A DNA stretch of 64,000 nt from Flavobacterium stagni (GCF_004122105.1 NZ_SBKN01000004.1:124001-188000), one strand, 5' to 3'; shown: positions 17,812 to 26,416, counted from the stretch's first letter. Notes: generated by a model not told the origin, from the sequence alone. Made by a program: numbers and translations.

Positions 17812-17844
17812 TTGTTTAACAAATGTAGTTAAATAATTAAACAA
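17812..17844 (-). promoter_or_regulatory. Operator overlapping the MerR regulator's own promoter (site B)
   Basis: Half-sites TTGTTTAAC and ATTAAACAA (plus strand) lie 33 bp end to end. A -7 box TACATTTG is read on the minus strand at 17820-17827. The layout matches site A, which suggests autoregulation. Confidence 0.72.
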
Positions 17845-17900
17845 AAAATAAAATTTGAATTTTTTTTACAAAAACTGCTCTTATAAAATACGAATAGAAA

Positions 17901-18126
17901 TTTTAATTTCAGAAGTGAACGGAGTAAAGTCACGAGGGATTCTGCTTCGCAGTTCCAACAAAGGGCCGCTTTGAAAAAGAAAAGGAAAAATAGAAATTTT
18001 AAAATAAATTTTAATTTCAGAAGTGAACGAAGTAAAGTCACGAGGGATTCTGCTTCGCAGTTCCCACAAAGCTCCGCTTTGAAAAAGAAAAGGACAAATA
18101 GAAATTTTAAAATAAATTTTAATTTC
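17901..18126. repeat. 108-bp tandem repeat, two copies plus a stub, beside tRNA-Leu
   Basis: Copy 1 (17901-18008) and copy 2 (18009-18116) differ at about five positions, and the first 10 bases of a third copy follow at 18117. Each unit contains short hairpins, among them CTGCTTCGCAG and (copy 2) AAAGCTCCGCTTT, and a GTGA/TCAC pair. The unit ends with the A-rich arm that forms the long hairpin with the tRNA-proximal segment. The stretch from 17845 to 18149 holds no gene; an open frame through the repeats is a by-product of the repeat. Such repeats near tRNA genes look like a dispersed non-coding element. Confidence 0.85.
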
Positions 18127-18144
18127 TATTTGTCCTTTTCTTTT
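18083..18144 (-). terminator. 24-bp stem hairpin ending the tRNA transcript
   Basis: Arms 18083-18106 and 18121-18144 are perfectly complementary over 24 bp with a 14-base loop. It begins 6 bp after the 3' end of tRNA-Leu on the minus strand, so it probably terminates or protects the tRNA precursor. Copy 1 of the tandem repeat carries a competing arm with one mismatch (17975-17998). Confidence 0.7.
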
Positions 18145-18149
18145 ATTCG

Positions 18150-18231
18150 TGACCACGATGGGATTCGAACCCATACGCCTTGCAGCACCACCCCCTCAAG
18201 ATGGCGAGTCTACCAATTTCTCCACGTGGCC
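18150..18231 (-). tRNA. tRNA-Leu (anticodon GAG)
   Basis: The acceptor arms GGCCACG and CGTGGTC pair, with discriminator A. The anticodon loop TTGAGGG sits on a CCATC/GGTGG stem. A long variable arm follows and the T arm contains GGTTCGAATCC. The CCA end is not encoded. Confidence 0.95.
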
Positions 18232-18272
18232 TAAACAAAAAAAGTCATTCGCACGCGAACAACTTTTGTTTG

Positions 18273-18345
18273 TGACCCGACTGGGGCTCGAACCCAGGAC
18301 CCCAACATTAAAAGTGTTGTGCTCTACCAACTGAGCTATCGAGTC
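18273..18345 (-). tRNA. tRNA-Lys (anticodon TTT)
   Basis: The acceptor arms GACTCGA and TCGGGTC pair. The D arm contains AGCTCAGTTGGTAGAGC and the anticodon loop CTTTTAA sits on CAACA/TGTTG. The T arm contains GGTTCGAGCC. CCA is not encoded. It precedes tRNA-Leu in the same direction, 41 bp away, probably as one transcript. Confidence 0.96.
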
Positions 18346-18471
18346 AATAACATTTCTTGAATGCGGGTGCAAATATAAGGCGATAAAATTAATTTTTCAA
18401 AGCAATTTTATTTTAAATTTACCTTTTTTTAAATTTCATTCTTAACGCCTTAATTCCTAAGGTTTTACTTT

Positions 18472-18990
18472 ATGCAAAAAGTTGTTTTAACGGGTTATAT
18501 GGGGTCTGGGAAGTCGGTCGTGGCTGCTCAATTAGCCCAGAAATTACACTGCGATTGGATTGATTTAGATCAAGAAATTGAAAAAGTTGCTGGGATTTCA
18601 ATTGCAAAACTCTTCGAGTCGAAGGGGGAATTGTATTTCCGAAAATTGGAACACGAGTTGTTTATCCAATTGTTAGCGAGTTCTGAATCATTAATCATCA
18701 GTACTGGTGGAGGAACGCCGTGTTATTACAACAACCATCAATTATTACAACAAACTGATGTAGCCTCTTTTTATCTAAAGGCTGCAATTCCTACCTTAGT
18801 CAGTCGATTGCAAAGCGAGCGCTCGAAACGCCCTTTATTGGCTAATTTAACGGAAGTCGATTTAGAAGAATATATTGCTAAACATCTATTTGATCGCAAT
18901 TTCTACTATTTACAATCCAAGTTTGTAATCACGGTGGACGAAAAAACAGTGGAACAAATTGCAGATGAAATTATTGGGCGACTAACTTAA
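18472..18990 (+). CDS. aroK: Shikimate kinase
   Basis: The P-loop GYMGSGKS (residues 8-15) and the shikimate-binding block DWIDLDQEIEK and FRKLEHEL are present. GGGTPCYYN and the lid SERSKRPLL also match. AroK phosphorylates shikimate at O3 in the aromatic amino-acid pathway. At 172 residues it has the usual length. Its 3' end overlaps the converging phosphoribosyltransferase gene by 9 bp. Confidence 0.95.
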   Translation: MQKVVLTGYMGSGKSVVAAQLAQKLHCDWIDLDQEIEKVAGISIAKLFESKGELYFRKLEHELFIQLLASSESLIISTGGGTPCYYNNHQLLQQTDVASFYLKAAIPTLVSRLQSERSKRPLLANLTEVDLEEYIAKHLFDRNFYYLQSKFVITVDEKTVEQIADEIIGRLT

Positions 18991-19479
18991 AACGGCATAC
19001 GATTCGTTCTCTTCAAAAACTACGGAAACATGTTCTTGGGATGAAGTTGATAATGAAATGCCTTTAAAATCCACTTTTATTGGGAATTGTTTGTGGTTGC
19101 GGTCAACAAGTACAGCCGTTTTGAATTTTTTTAAAGGAACCTCTAAAAAATGTTTTACACCATACATTAACGTGCTACCCGAATTCAATACATCATCCAC
19201 CAAAACGACTCCTTTGCCTTGATATTCTTGGGTAGAAATTGAGGTTGTAATAGTGTCTAAAGGATTTTGCTTATTGATATAAACTTCACAAAAAATTACT
19301 TTGAGCGGAGAAATACTCTCTAAAGTTGAAGCAATGCGTTGGGCTAAAACCGAACCATTTGAGGCGATTCCTGCGATAACGATGGTTTCTTCCTCCACAA
19401 AAGTTTCATAAATCTGATATGCGATACGTTTGATTTTATGTTCAATTTCTTGATGACTTAAAATGGTGTTCTGACTCAT
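18982..19479 (-). CDS. Phosphoribosyltransferase family protein (PyrR-like)
   Basis: The PRPP-binding loop VVLVDDVLNSGSTL (about residues 90-103) is characteristic of type I phosphoribosyltransferases. IAGIASNGSVLAQRIA and AVLVDRNHKQFPIKVDFKG also resemble PyrR and related proteins. It could be a uracil phosphoribosyltransferase or a regulator; no PyrR-type leader is seen in the window. It converges on and overlaps aroK. Confidence 0.85.
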   Translation of the reverse strand: MSQNTILSHQEIEHKIKRIAYQIYETFVEEETIVIAGIASNGSVLAQRIASTLESISPLKVIFCEVYINKQNPLDTITTSISTQEYQGKGVVLVDDVLNSGSTLMYGVKHFLEVPLKKFKTAVLVDRNHKQFPIKVDFKGISLSTSSQEHVSVVFEENESYAVLS

Positions 19480-19496
19480 ATTAGTGTGTTGTTGTG

Positions 19497-20081
19497 TTAT
19501 TTTTTGATAAAGATAAAAAAGAGTTCGTTGCCTTGACGCGGAGGAATAGAATTATAGGCTGTTTCTAGAGTTTTAATATTGAAATACGGGGAAAAACGCA
19601 GAATATATTCTTCTTTTGATCCGCCAAAGGGTGGCCCCGATTCTGTGAGTGGGAATTGGAATAAGAGTCCGATTAATTTCCCCCCTTTTGCTAAAAGTCC
19701 ATGCATGTGCTGTACATATTGATCACGTAAACTGGGGTCTAGAGCACAATAGAACGTTTGCTCAATAATTAAATCATAGGTTGCTTTATGTTCAAAAAAA
19801 TCAGCGTGGATTAGTTGCTTTGGGTTTACCTCGGGTAAGCGATTTTGGATGTTAAGCAACGGTTGTTGGGCAAAATCCAAGACATTTACATTGGTAAAAC
19901 CATGAGTGATTAAATATTCAAATTCATAACTATTGCCGCCACCGGGGATTAGTATACGAATTGACTTATCTTCAATTTGGTCCAAATAGGTTTTTAAAGG
20001 TGCGGTAATGCTGCCCACATCCCAACCCGTTGATTGGGTTTCGTATCGATTTTGCCAGTAGGCACTATTCAGTTTCGTCAT
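19497..20081 (-). CDS. SAM-dependent methyltransferase, thiopurine S-methyltransferase-like
   Basis: The start MTKLNSAYWQNRYETQSTGWD fits the family opening (YWxxRYxxxxTGWD) better than an upstream in-frame start inside the S4 gene. The SAM-binding motif RILIPGGGNSYEFEYL, then NVNVLDFA and LIEQTFYCALDP, match the TPMT family. It overlaps the 3' end of the S4-domain gene by 17 bp. The physiological substrate is unknown; thiol or selenium/tellurium detoxification is a family possibility. It contains 194 residues. Confidence 0.83.
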   Translation of the reverse strand: MTKLNSAYWQNRYETQSTGWDVGSITAPLKTYLDQIEDKSIRILIPGGGNSYEFEYLITHGFTNVNVLDFAQQPLLNIQNRLPEVNPKQLIHADFFEHKATYDLIIEQTFYCALDPSLRDQYVQHMHGLLAKGGKLIGLLFQFPLTESGPPFGGSKEEYILRFSPYFNIKTLETAYNSIPPRQGNELFFIFIKK

Positions 20082-20454
20082 CGTTCCAAGTATTTTCCTC
20101 CAATTCGTCCAAATCACGACGGTCTTTTTTGGTAGGGCGTCCGGTTCCGGCCCTGCGGTAATGTTCTTTGGATAATCGCAACAGTTCGAGGTGCGCAAAA
20201 GCTTCCGCTGGCGTATTGTCCTTGCGATAAATGTCAACTAATTTCGCTCCAACCCGATTGGGCGGTAAATCCAATACCACTATTTCATAGGTTATTTGGT
20301 CTTTACGGAAGTGGATAGAATCACCCGGATAGACTTCGCGAGAGGCTTTACATACTTGGCCATTCACGGAAACTTGGTTTTTTTTACAAGCTTCTGTTGC
20401 GATATTTCGAGATTTGTAATAACGCACACACCACAGGTATTTATCGACTCTCAT
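20065..20454 (-). CDS. S4-domain RNA-binding protein (Hsp15-like)
   Basis: The N-terminal S4 domain reads MRVDKYLWCVRYYKSRNIATEA, with VSVNGQVCKASREVYPGDSI. A basic tail (RRAGTGRPTKKDRRDLDEL) follows, as in HslR/Hsp15, which binds stalled 50S subunits with nascent chains. At 129 residues it has the family length. Its promoter is divergent from an FKBP lipoprotein gene. Confidence 0.88.
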   Translation of the reverse strand: MRVDKYLWCVRYYKSRNIATEACKKNQVSVNGQVCKASREVYPGDSIHFRKDQITYEIVVLDLPPNRVGAKLVDIYRKDNTPAEAFAHLELLRLSKEHYRRAGTGRPTKKDRRDLDELEENTWNDDETE

Positions 20455-20533
20455 AAATTGCTAAAAACTACGTTAAATAGTTTACAAAAATAAATCAATA
20501 TTGTATCTTGCGGGCATTAAATACAAGAAAAAA

Positions 20534-21547
20534 ATGCGTTTAAGATTTTTGTTGAGTGTTGCTGTTGTAGCCAGTTTTATGCTCTTTTCGTGTTCAAAAG
20601 ATAATAATCCAACAATAGTTGTTCGCGATAAAGCTGAGCAGTATGCTACGGATATTGCTGCTATTGATGAATTTATAGATACGCATTATATGGAAGTTGA
20701 TCCAGCTACCTACGATGTTAATTTTTTAGAAATTCCACAAAATGGTACACAAGAGTCTATTCGTGAGCAAACTCAGTATCCCTTGAAAGATACCTTGATT
20801 TCCCAAGATGATGTAGATTACAAAGTGTATTTTATTAAGTTTAGAGAAGGTACACAAAAACGGCCAACTCAAGTGGATTCCGTTCACGTAGCCTATAAAG
20901 GAATTAATTTGGATTTATCTGTTTTCGATCAAGCTCCGGTGGCCAATTGGTTTACACTTGAAACTGTTATTACTGGATGGTCCCACATGATACCTAATTT
21001 TAAGTCGGGTACCTACACTTCTGTTCCCGGACAACCCTTACAGTATGATAATTATGGTGCTGGGGTAATGTTTTTACCTTCAGGGTTGGGTTATTTTAAT
21101 GGGTCATCTACGAATATCTCCGCATATTCTCCTTTGATTTTTTCTTTTAAATTAATTGAAGTACAATATAAGGATCATGATCGCGACAAGATTTTCTCCA
21201 AAGACGAACGAAGTTTTCCATTAACCAATTGGAGTGATAATCCCAAAGATTTCGATTCCGATGGAGATGATAAAGCCAATTATGTCGATGTCGATGATGA
21301 TGGGGATGGTTTTCTAACCCGAAATGAATTGTTATATACCGTGAATGGGACCAATTATTACTATCCTTTTAATGGTGCTTTGGTAGATGATCCATCAACA
21401 CCTAATGTAGATGAACGCAGAGGTATTCCTCGAAAATATACTGGACCTGTTGTCAATGGAGTTGCGACTCCCGTAGATGAAGACTTTACGGCTAATCCTC
21501 GATTACGACGTCATTTAGATCCAACAGCAACACCTGTTAATCCATAA
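20534..21547 (+). CDS. FKBP-type peptidylprolyl isomerase lipoprotein with Asp-rich Ca-loop segment
   Basis: The start taken gives a lipoprotein signal peptide (SFMLFSC). The middle of the protein carries an FKBP-like domain (DSVHVAYKGI, VITGWSHMIPNFKSGTYTSV, YGAGVMFLPSGLGY). An Asp-rich stretch follows (FDSDGDDKANYVDVDDDGDG) that resembles thrombospondin type 3 calcium loops. The C-terminal 70 residues have no recognised fold. It probably assists folding of envelope proteins, like other FKBP lipoproteins of gliding Flavobacteria, but a GldI role cannot be claimed. It contains 337 residues. Confidence 0.8.
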   Translation: MRLRFLLSVAVVASFMLFSCSKDNNPTIVVRDKAEQYATDIAAIDEFIDTHYMEVDPATYDVNFLEIPQNGTQESIREQTQYPLKDTLISQDDVDYKVYFIKFREGTQKRPTQVDSVHVAYKGINLDLSVFDQAPVANWFTLETVITGWSHMIPNFKSGTYTSVPGQPLQYDNYGAGVMFLPSGLGYFNGSSTNISAYSPLIFSFKLIEVQYKDHDRDKIFSKDERSFPLTNWSDNPKDFDSDGDDKANYVDVDDDGDGFLTRNELLYTVNGTNYYYPFNGALVDDPSTPNVDERRGIPRKYTGPVVNGVATPVDEDFTANPRLRRHLDPTATPVNP

Positions 21548-21575
21548 AAAAGCGGTCATTTGACCGCTTTTTTAA
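21545..21575 (+). terminator. Intrinsic terminator after the FKBP gene
   Basis: A 12-bp stem (AAAAAAGCGGTC / GACCGCTTTTTT) with an ATTT loop begins at the stop codon and ends in a T run. Confidence 0.85.
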
Positions 21576-21580
21576 TTTTA

Positions 21581-22300
21581 TTATTGTCCCATTTTTTTTC
21601 GCTCTGCGACAAATGCTTTAAATTTTTTACCGTATTTGGTTTTGGCAATTTTTGGGCTGATTGATTTATCTATAGTGTCCAAATATTTTAAAGTCACATC
21701 GGGAATCTCCGCCAAAGTAATATAAGGTGCGATTTCATAATCCCCGTGATTCACGACAAAATTTGTAGTGGTCAAATACCTTCTTTTTAAATTATCGTCC
21801 TGTTCTTTTTGGATACTATCTATACGGGACGTATTTTTTTCATTAATAGCGATTAACCGTGCCTGAATCAAATCCAAATTTTTATTGATTAATCTTGACA
21901 TCATTAGTCGGTATTCATTGTATAAATCTTGGTTTTTCGAACCTTTAATGGTTGCATCAGCCGTAAAATAGTCCAAAGAAGTTTGAATGGTCATACTGCC
22001 CGGTTCGGCAAAAAACGGCAGGTTGTTGTCAATGGAATTTGTTACGCCACGATCCAAAAACAAATACAACATTTCGGGTTCTTTTAAATCGATATGTGTA
22101 CTGAAATCTGATTGGCCATTGAATTTTAACGTGTCAATAGGAACCAATTTCGAACTGTCATTTAAACGCTGAATGTATAACGTTCCTTTTTTAAATCCTT
22201 TTATGGATCCACTGATGTCCAAACCGTCTTTTGGTTTTTTTTCCTCAGCACAAGAAGCCAAGACTAGAGCAGCGAATCCGCCTATAATAATATTGCGCAT
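21581..22300 (-). CDS. DUF4369 lipoprotein
   Basis: The internal ATG that opens a lipoprotein signal peptide (GFAALVLASC) is preferred as start. The mature N-terminus matches DUF4369 (ISGSIKGFKKGTLYIQRLND, GQSDFSTHIDLKEPEMLYLFLD), which is usually found in front of thioredoxin-like domains in Bacteroidota. Here the C-terminal part is a helical segment of about 100 residues with no CxxC motif, so the redox domain is absent. The function is unknown. It follows the M61 peptidase gene on the same strand with a terminator between. Confidence 0.82.
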   Translation of the reverse strand: MRNIIIGGFAALVLASCAEEKKPKDGLDISGSIKGFKKGTLYIQRLNDSSKLVPIDTLKFNGQSDFSTHIDLKEPEMLYLFLDRGVTNSIDNNLPFFAEPGSMTIQTSLDYFTADATIKGSKNQDLYNEYRLMMSRLINKNLDLIQARLIAINEKNTSRIDSIQKEQDDNLKRRYLTTTNFVVNHGDYEIAPYITLAEIPDVTLKYLDTIDKSISPKIAKTKYGKKFKAFVAERKKMGQ

Positions 22301-22322
22301 TGTTTTAAAATTTTCACAAAGA

Positions 22323-22360
22323 TGAAAAAAAATCCTCAATCTGTTTTACAAATTGAGGAC
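22323..22360 (-). terminator. Intrinsic terminator after the M61 peptidase gene
   Basis: On the minus strand TCCTCAAT and ATTGAGGA arms form an 8-bp hairpin followed by eight T residues. Confidence 0.7.
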
Positions 22361-22385
22361 TTTAAAAAAACGGGTCTATTCAAGT

Positions 22386-24236
22386 TTATCCTTTCAACCA
22401 GGATTCTTTCAATCGGTTTTTGGTGGAGTCGATAACCATAAATCCTTCCGACTCACTATACGAAAATAATGCTTTTCCTTTTAATGTCAGTGTTTTACCG
22501 TCTCTTTTTATTGTTAAAGTTACGGGTTCATTTTCGTTCCATTGTTGGACAGTATCCATCAATGAAGCAATATCATCCATCGAGAACGCTTTTTCATTAA
22601 TGGCTAAAATAACATCATCCGCTTTTAATCCCATGGATTTCATGAATTCAGACAATTCAACGCCTTCGCGAACTGTGATTTGTTTCTCCGCATTAGCTGT
22701 AATACAAGGTGTATATTTTAAAAAGAATGGATTGTCTTTTTTCTTCACTTTTCCTTTTCCAACACCCATCTTAGCAAAGTAAACATCATAGTCTATGGGA
22801 GTAGTTCCAGAAACATGGGTGCGAAGAAAATCGCCTACTTCTGGATAGGTTAGTGCCACAACACGATCAAATAAAGCGCTATCTTCAAATGGACGCGATG
22901 GGCCGAATTCATTGGTTAATTTTTGCATTAAATCCAAAACACCACGTTCTCCATTGCTTTTTTCACGAATAATGATGTCCAAACACATGCCAATCAACGC
23001 TCCTTTTTCATATACATTGGTGTATTGATCTTTGTAAGGTGCTTTCAAGACATTCTGACTCATTTCTGTAAACGACATATTGTCTTTGAATTGTTTGGCA
23101 TTTTTAATCTTACTGCGCATTCTACCATAAAAGTCATCTTCACTGATTAACCCTTGATTGACTTGGAACAAATTGGCGAAATATTCCGTGATTCCCTCAT
23201 ACATCCAAAGGTGTTGCGACATTTTCGGCGCATTGAAATCAAAATAATGGATTTCGTTCGAATGCACACCCAATGGCGTTACAATATGGAAGAATTCATG
23301 CGATACTACATCAATCAATTGTTTACCCAACATTTCTTTGCCCATCATTTCAGGGAAAACAACGGTTGTAGAAGTGTTGTGTTCTAAAGCTCCAAATCCT
23401 TTAGCATCCGCTCCGGTAACATTGGACAAATACAACAATATGGAATATTTTTTATTGTTGTTAATCGGACCCAAGAACTTTTTCTGGGCACGAATCATTC
23501 GCTCAATATCGGGGGAAAGGGTAGCGGCATTGTGTTTTCCACTGGGAGAATAAATGCTAAATAAAATCTCCATCCCGTCAACAGTAAAGTTTGTGTAATC
23601 CGGTTTGGCATACATAATCGGATTGTCTACTAATTCGCTATAACGATTAGCTAGAAATAAATCTTCCGTCGAACTTGGATCAGAATCCGTCAATGATGTG
23701 GCACCATATAATCCTTCGGGATGGCTGATTTTTACCAAATATGGAAGGTCTTTTTTACCTTCGAAATAACCAATAAATCCATGTTGGTTAATCATAAAGT
23801 TTTTATCCGCTAAAATATTGGTTCCAGCCGGTGAAAAAATTCCTTCGCCAAATCGCATACTTTTTTCGGTATCGTAAGTGTCATTCACGAAATAGGTCAA
23901 AGTTTTTAACTTTTGAGCCTCTTTAATTGACCATGAGTTTTTGTCCAAAGTAGTTACCGTTAATGGATTTCCGTCTTTATCAAAAGCCTTTACTTCTTCA
24001 ATCATTTTTCCATAATCATCTTCAGAATAAGTGCCTGGAATGATTTTGGGCAAATGATACACAATTTCAGCTTCTTGAATTGTTGGAGCTGAAACAGTAA
24101 CTTTTACTTTGTCATCTTTTACCTGAATTAAATCCAAGTGAATACCCACGTCGTTGCGTAATTGTTCTGTTTTAGGAGCAGAACCACAACCGATGATGAA
24201 TAACGCCGTTGCGAACGAAAGAATTATTTTTTTCAT
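22386..24236 (-). CDS. M61-family metallopeptidase lipoprotein with PDZ domain
   Basis: A lipobox (FIIGC, Cys17) opens a 616-residue protein with the zinc motif HEFFH at residues 313-317. MYEGITEYFA downstream supplies the third zinc-ligand region of the gluzincin fold. The N-terminal beta domain (PKIIPGTYSEDDYGKMI) is the M61 signature. A PDZ domain occupies about residues 515-590. M61 enzymes are glycyl or related aminopeptidases; the substrate here is unknown. The location is the periplasm or outer membrane. Confidence 0.9.
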   Translation of the reverse strand: MKKIILSFATALFIIGCGSAPKTEQLRNDVGIHLDLIQVKDDKVKVTVSAPTIQEAEIVYHLPKIIPGTYSEDDYGKMIEEVKAFDKDGNPLTVTTLDKNSWSIKEAQKLKTLTYFVNDTYDTEKSMRFGEGIFSPAGTNILADKNFMINQHGFIGYFEGKKDLPYLVKISHPEGLYGATSLTDSDPSSTEDLFLANRYSELVDNPIMYAKPDYTNFTVDGMEILFSIYSPSGKHNAATLSPDIERMIRAQKKFLGPINNNKKYSILLYLSNVTGADAKGFGALEHNTSTTVVFPEMMGKEMLGKQLIDVVSHEFFHIVTPLGVHSNEIHYFDFNAPKMSQHLWMYEGITEYFANLFQVNQGLISEDDFYGRMRSKIKNAKQFKDNMSFTEMSQNVLKAPYKDQYTNVYEKGALIGMCLDIIIREKSNGERGVLDLMQKLTNEFGPSRPFEDSALFDRVVALTYPEVGDFLRTHVSGTTPIDYDVYFAKMGVGKGKVKKKDNPFFLKYTPCITANAEKQITVREGVELSEFMKSMGLKADDVILAINEKAFSMDDIASLMDTVQQWNENEPVTLTIKRDGKTLTLKGKALFSYSESEGFMVIDSTKNRLKESWLKG

Positions 24237-24279
24237 AAGGTTAATTTTCGTTCGATAAGTAGTCCAATTTTACAATTCG

Positions 24280-25209
24280 TTACAATTGTTGGACAAATTG
24301 TGTAATAATTGCCACCAATTTAGTTTCGACTGGCAATGTACCATTAGTATATGCCTCTTTATTTAACTCCAAAGTTGGCGTATTTTTCAAAACATGATTC
24401 ATGTCTTTTATAATTTCCAATTGTGCTTTTGGGCAGGCTTTTTTCAAAAGTTCGGCATCTTTGACCTGCACTTGTAAATCTTGGTCCCCATTAATGAGCA
24501 GAACCGGAATGGTTAATTTTTGAATTTCGGTATACGGATTGTACTGAAACCAAGACAGTAGGTATGGGATCACCGTAGGTCTAAAAATAGCCGCTGTATT
24601 TTCAACTTTTGTGTCACAACTCCATTTCCCTGTGGATTTCATGGTATCTATGCATTGTTGTAGTGAGGCAGCAGCTTCAGGTTGGTCTTTGGTCAATTGT
24701 TCCGTTAGAATTTGATCAGCTGGGCGACCCGGACCTGAAATGGAAATATATCCAGCGACGCCCTTTTGTGCTGTTAGTATCCCAATCAGCGAACCTTCAC
24801 TATGTCCGGCGATGATAATCTTTGCATAACTATTTTTGGATTTAAAATATTCCAAAACACTGGTAGCATCAACGACCATGTCTTCAAAGCGCAATTTGCT
24901 TTCATCTAAGGTTTTATTGATGATTTGGGCAATAATGCGTTTGTCATAACTAAAAAAAGCAATGCCATTTTGTGCGAGTTGTTGGCCTAAATATTTATAA
25001 CAATTGGTGGACAAACCGGGTTGGTTGCCATTTCGATTTGTTGGCCCGGAACCGGCAATGAGGATTACAAGTGTGGTCGAACCCGAATTGGGTTGCATCA
25101 AACTTCCTTTGATTAAAGGGTTAATTTCAATTTCTTGGGAAGTAAACGAATTTTGTCCCATGGTAGTCAATGAGAACCAAAAGAGTAGCAATTGTATTAT
25201 GGGTTTCAT
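24280..25209 (-). CDS. Exported alpha/beta-hydrolase
   Basis: A signal peptide ends near TTMGQ. The nucleophile elbow GHSEGS (about residues 143-148), the acid in LLINGDQDLQVQ and the His in DMNHVLK complete a serine-hydrolase triad. ILIAGSGPTNRNGN is the oxyanion-hole region typical of the YqiA/estA-like hydrolases. The substrate is unknown. It lies 43 bp upstream of the M61 gene in the same direction, so the two may be co-transcribed. Confidence 0.85.
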   Translation of the reverse strand: MKPIIQLLLFWFSLTTMGQNSFTSQEIEINPLIKGSLMQPNSGSTTLVILIAGSGPTNRNGNQPGLSTNCYKYLGQQLAQNGIAFFSYDKRIIAQIINKTLDESKLRFEDMVVDATSVLEYFKSKNSYAKIIIAGHSEGSLIGILTAQKGVAGYISISGPGRPADQILTEQLTKDQPEAAASLQQCIDTMKSTGKWSCDTKVENTAAIFRPTVIPYLLSWFQYNPYTEIQKLTIPVLLINGDQDLQVQVKDAELLKKACPKAQLEIIKDMNHVLKNTPTLELNKEAYTNGTLPVETKLVAIITQFVQQL

Positions 25210-25254
25210 AGGTTAGATTTTACCTAACGAATGTATGAATTTTAATAATGCTAT

Positions 25255-25536
25255 TTAGCGTTTGGAGATTTTATTTCCCGTGATTTGGCGTTGTAAAGTA
25301 CACTTGAAGCGATCGATGCCATCCACTCTTTTGTGGGCATGCTTAGTCGCTCTTCCTTGAACGCGAGCCCGCCACATCCGGAAGCTGGACGGCTTCATTT
25401 CCCGTCGCATTAAGGTTATGGTTTCTTGTTCCGATAAACCAAATTGATACGTAATTGCTTCAAAGGGCGTTCGGTCTTCCCAAGCCATTTCAATGATGCG
25501 GTCAATTTGCTCTTCGGTTAACGTATTGTAATCCAT
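25255..25536 (-). CDS. TIGR03643 (DUF2805) family small protein
   Basis: The 93-residue sequence (TEEQIDRIIEMAWEDRTPFE, LMRREMKPSSFRMWRARVQGR, KHAHKRV) matches the TIGR03643 family. The N-terminal half resembles a helix-turn-helix, so nucleic-acid binding is possible. I recall family members next to cryptochrome/photolyase genes in other Bacteroidota, but none is in this window. The function is not known. Confidence 0.82.
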   Translation of the reverse strand: MDYNTLTEEQIDRIIEMAWEDRTPFEAITYQFGLSEQETITLMRREMKPSSFRMWRARVQGRATKHAHKRVDGIDRFKCTLQRQITGNKISKR

Positions 25537-25588
25537 AGTGGCAAATTTCGAATTTACCGATGAAAAACTGTGATGAACAAGCGTTAAA

Positions 25589-26416
25589 TTATTCTTGTGA
25601 AGGTTTACGAATGGGTTGGAACGGAATCTTCAACAAATTCCCTAAAGCATTGTTTTCTTTGGGGTCCATGTGCGTATCCACTCCATAAATAAGCTGTTCA
25701 CGTTCCATATAGGAATAGGTACCAAAAATTCGATCCCAAATCGAAAAGATGTTTCCGTAATTACTATCGGTATACGGTAATTGGTAATGGTGATGAATTT
25801 TGTGCATGTCGGGTGAAACAATGAAAAAACTTAAAATCTTATCGAGTTTTTTAGGTAAACAAATATTCGCATGATTGAATTGGGTAAAAACCACCGATAA
25901 GGTTTGGTACAAAAACACCATCCACATAGGGCAACCCACAAGAAAAACTCCAATTGTAGTGAAAGCAAAACGGATCACACTTTCACCGGGATGGTGACGG
26001 TTTCCAGAGGTTGTATCAATGTAAGTATCTGTATGATGAATTAAGTGAAAACGCCATAATAGGTACCAGCGGTGTTCAAAATAATGGGCCGCATAAGCAC
26101 CAATTAAATCCAATAGTAGGAGTCCGCAAACAGTATACAGTATCATTGGCATTTCGGGTAACCAATTCAATAGTCCAAAATCATGTGTTGTAACCCAATT
26201 GGCAGTGAATAATAAGATAAACGCCAAAAGGAAATTGATAATAATGGTGGTCAGGGTAAAAAATAAATTAATACCGGCATGTTGCCATTTGTTGTATCGA
26301 AATTTAAAAAAGGGAACGGCACTTTCCAAAATCCAGAAAAAGGCAATGCCTCCTGCCAAGATGGCGGCACGATGGGAGGAAGGAATGGATTCAAAGTAGG
26401 CAATCAGTTCGTTCAT
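25589..26416 (-). CDS. Sterol desaturase / fatty-acid hydroxylase family membrane protein
   Basis: Three or four N-terminal membrane segments precede the eight-His di-iron signature: HYFEHR, HLIHH, NRHHPGE and PDMHKIHHHYQLPYTDSNYGN. These enzymes hydroxylate or desaturate lipids in the membrane using O2. The substrate, which could be a sterol, hopanoid, fatty acid or carotenoid, cannot be decided from sequence. The length of 275 residues is normal. Confidence 0.88.
   Translation of the reverse strand: MNELIAYFESIPSSHRAAILAGGIAFFWILESAVPFFKFRYNKWQHAGINLFFTLTTIIINFLLAFILLFTANWVTTHDFGLLNWLPEMPMILYTVCGLLLLDLIGAYAAHYFEHRWYLLWRFHLIHHTDTYIDTTSGNRHHPGESVIRFAFTTIGVFLVGCPMWMVFLYQTLSVVFTQFNHANICLPKKLDKILSFFIVSPDMHKIHHHYQLPYTDSNYGNIFSIWDRIFGTYSYMEREQLIYGVDTHMDPKENNALGNLLKIPFQPIRKPSQE

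Noticed and set aside
17901..18116. CRISPR array or phage attachment site at the tandem repeat beside tRNA genes
   Set aside because: There are only two adjacent 108-bp copies with no spacers, no cas genes and no integrase; no tRNA 3' end duplication is seen.
17829..18234. Open frames running through the tandem repeat and into tRNA-Leu
   Set aside because: The translation only reflects the 108-bp repeat and the tRNA sequence; such frames are typical annotation artefacts next to tRNAs.
20461..20533. GTTAAATAGTTTAC before the FKBP gene as a fourth copy of the crt operator
   Set aside because: It lacks both 9-bp half-sites and the 32-33 bp spacing; the similarity is only general AT-richness.
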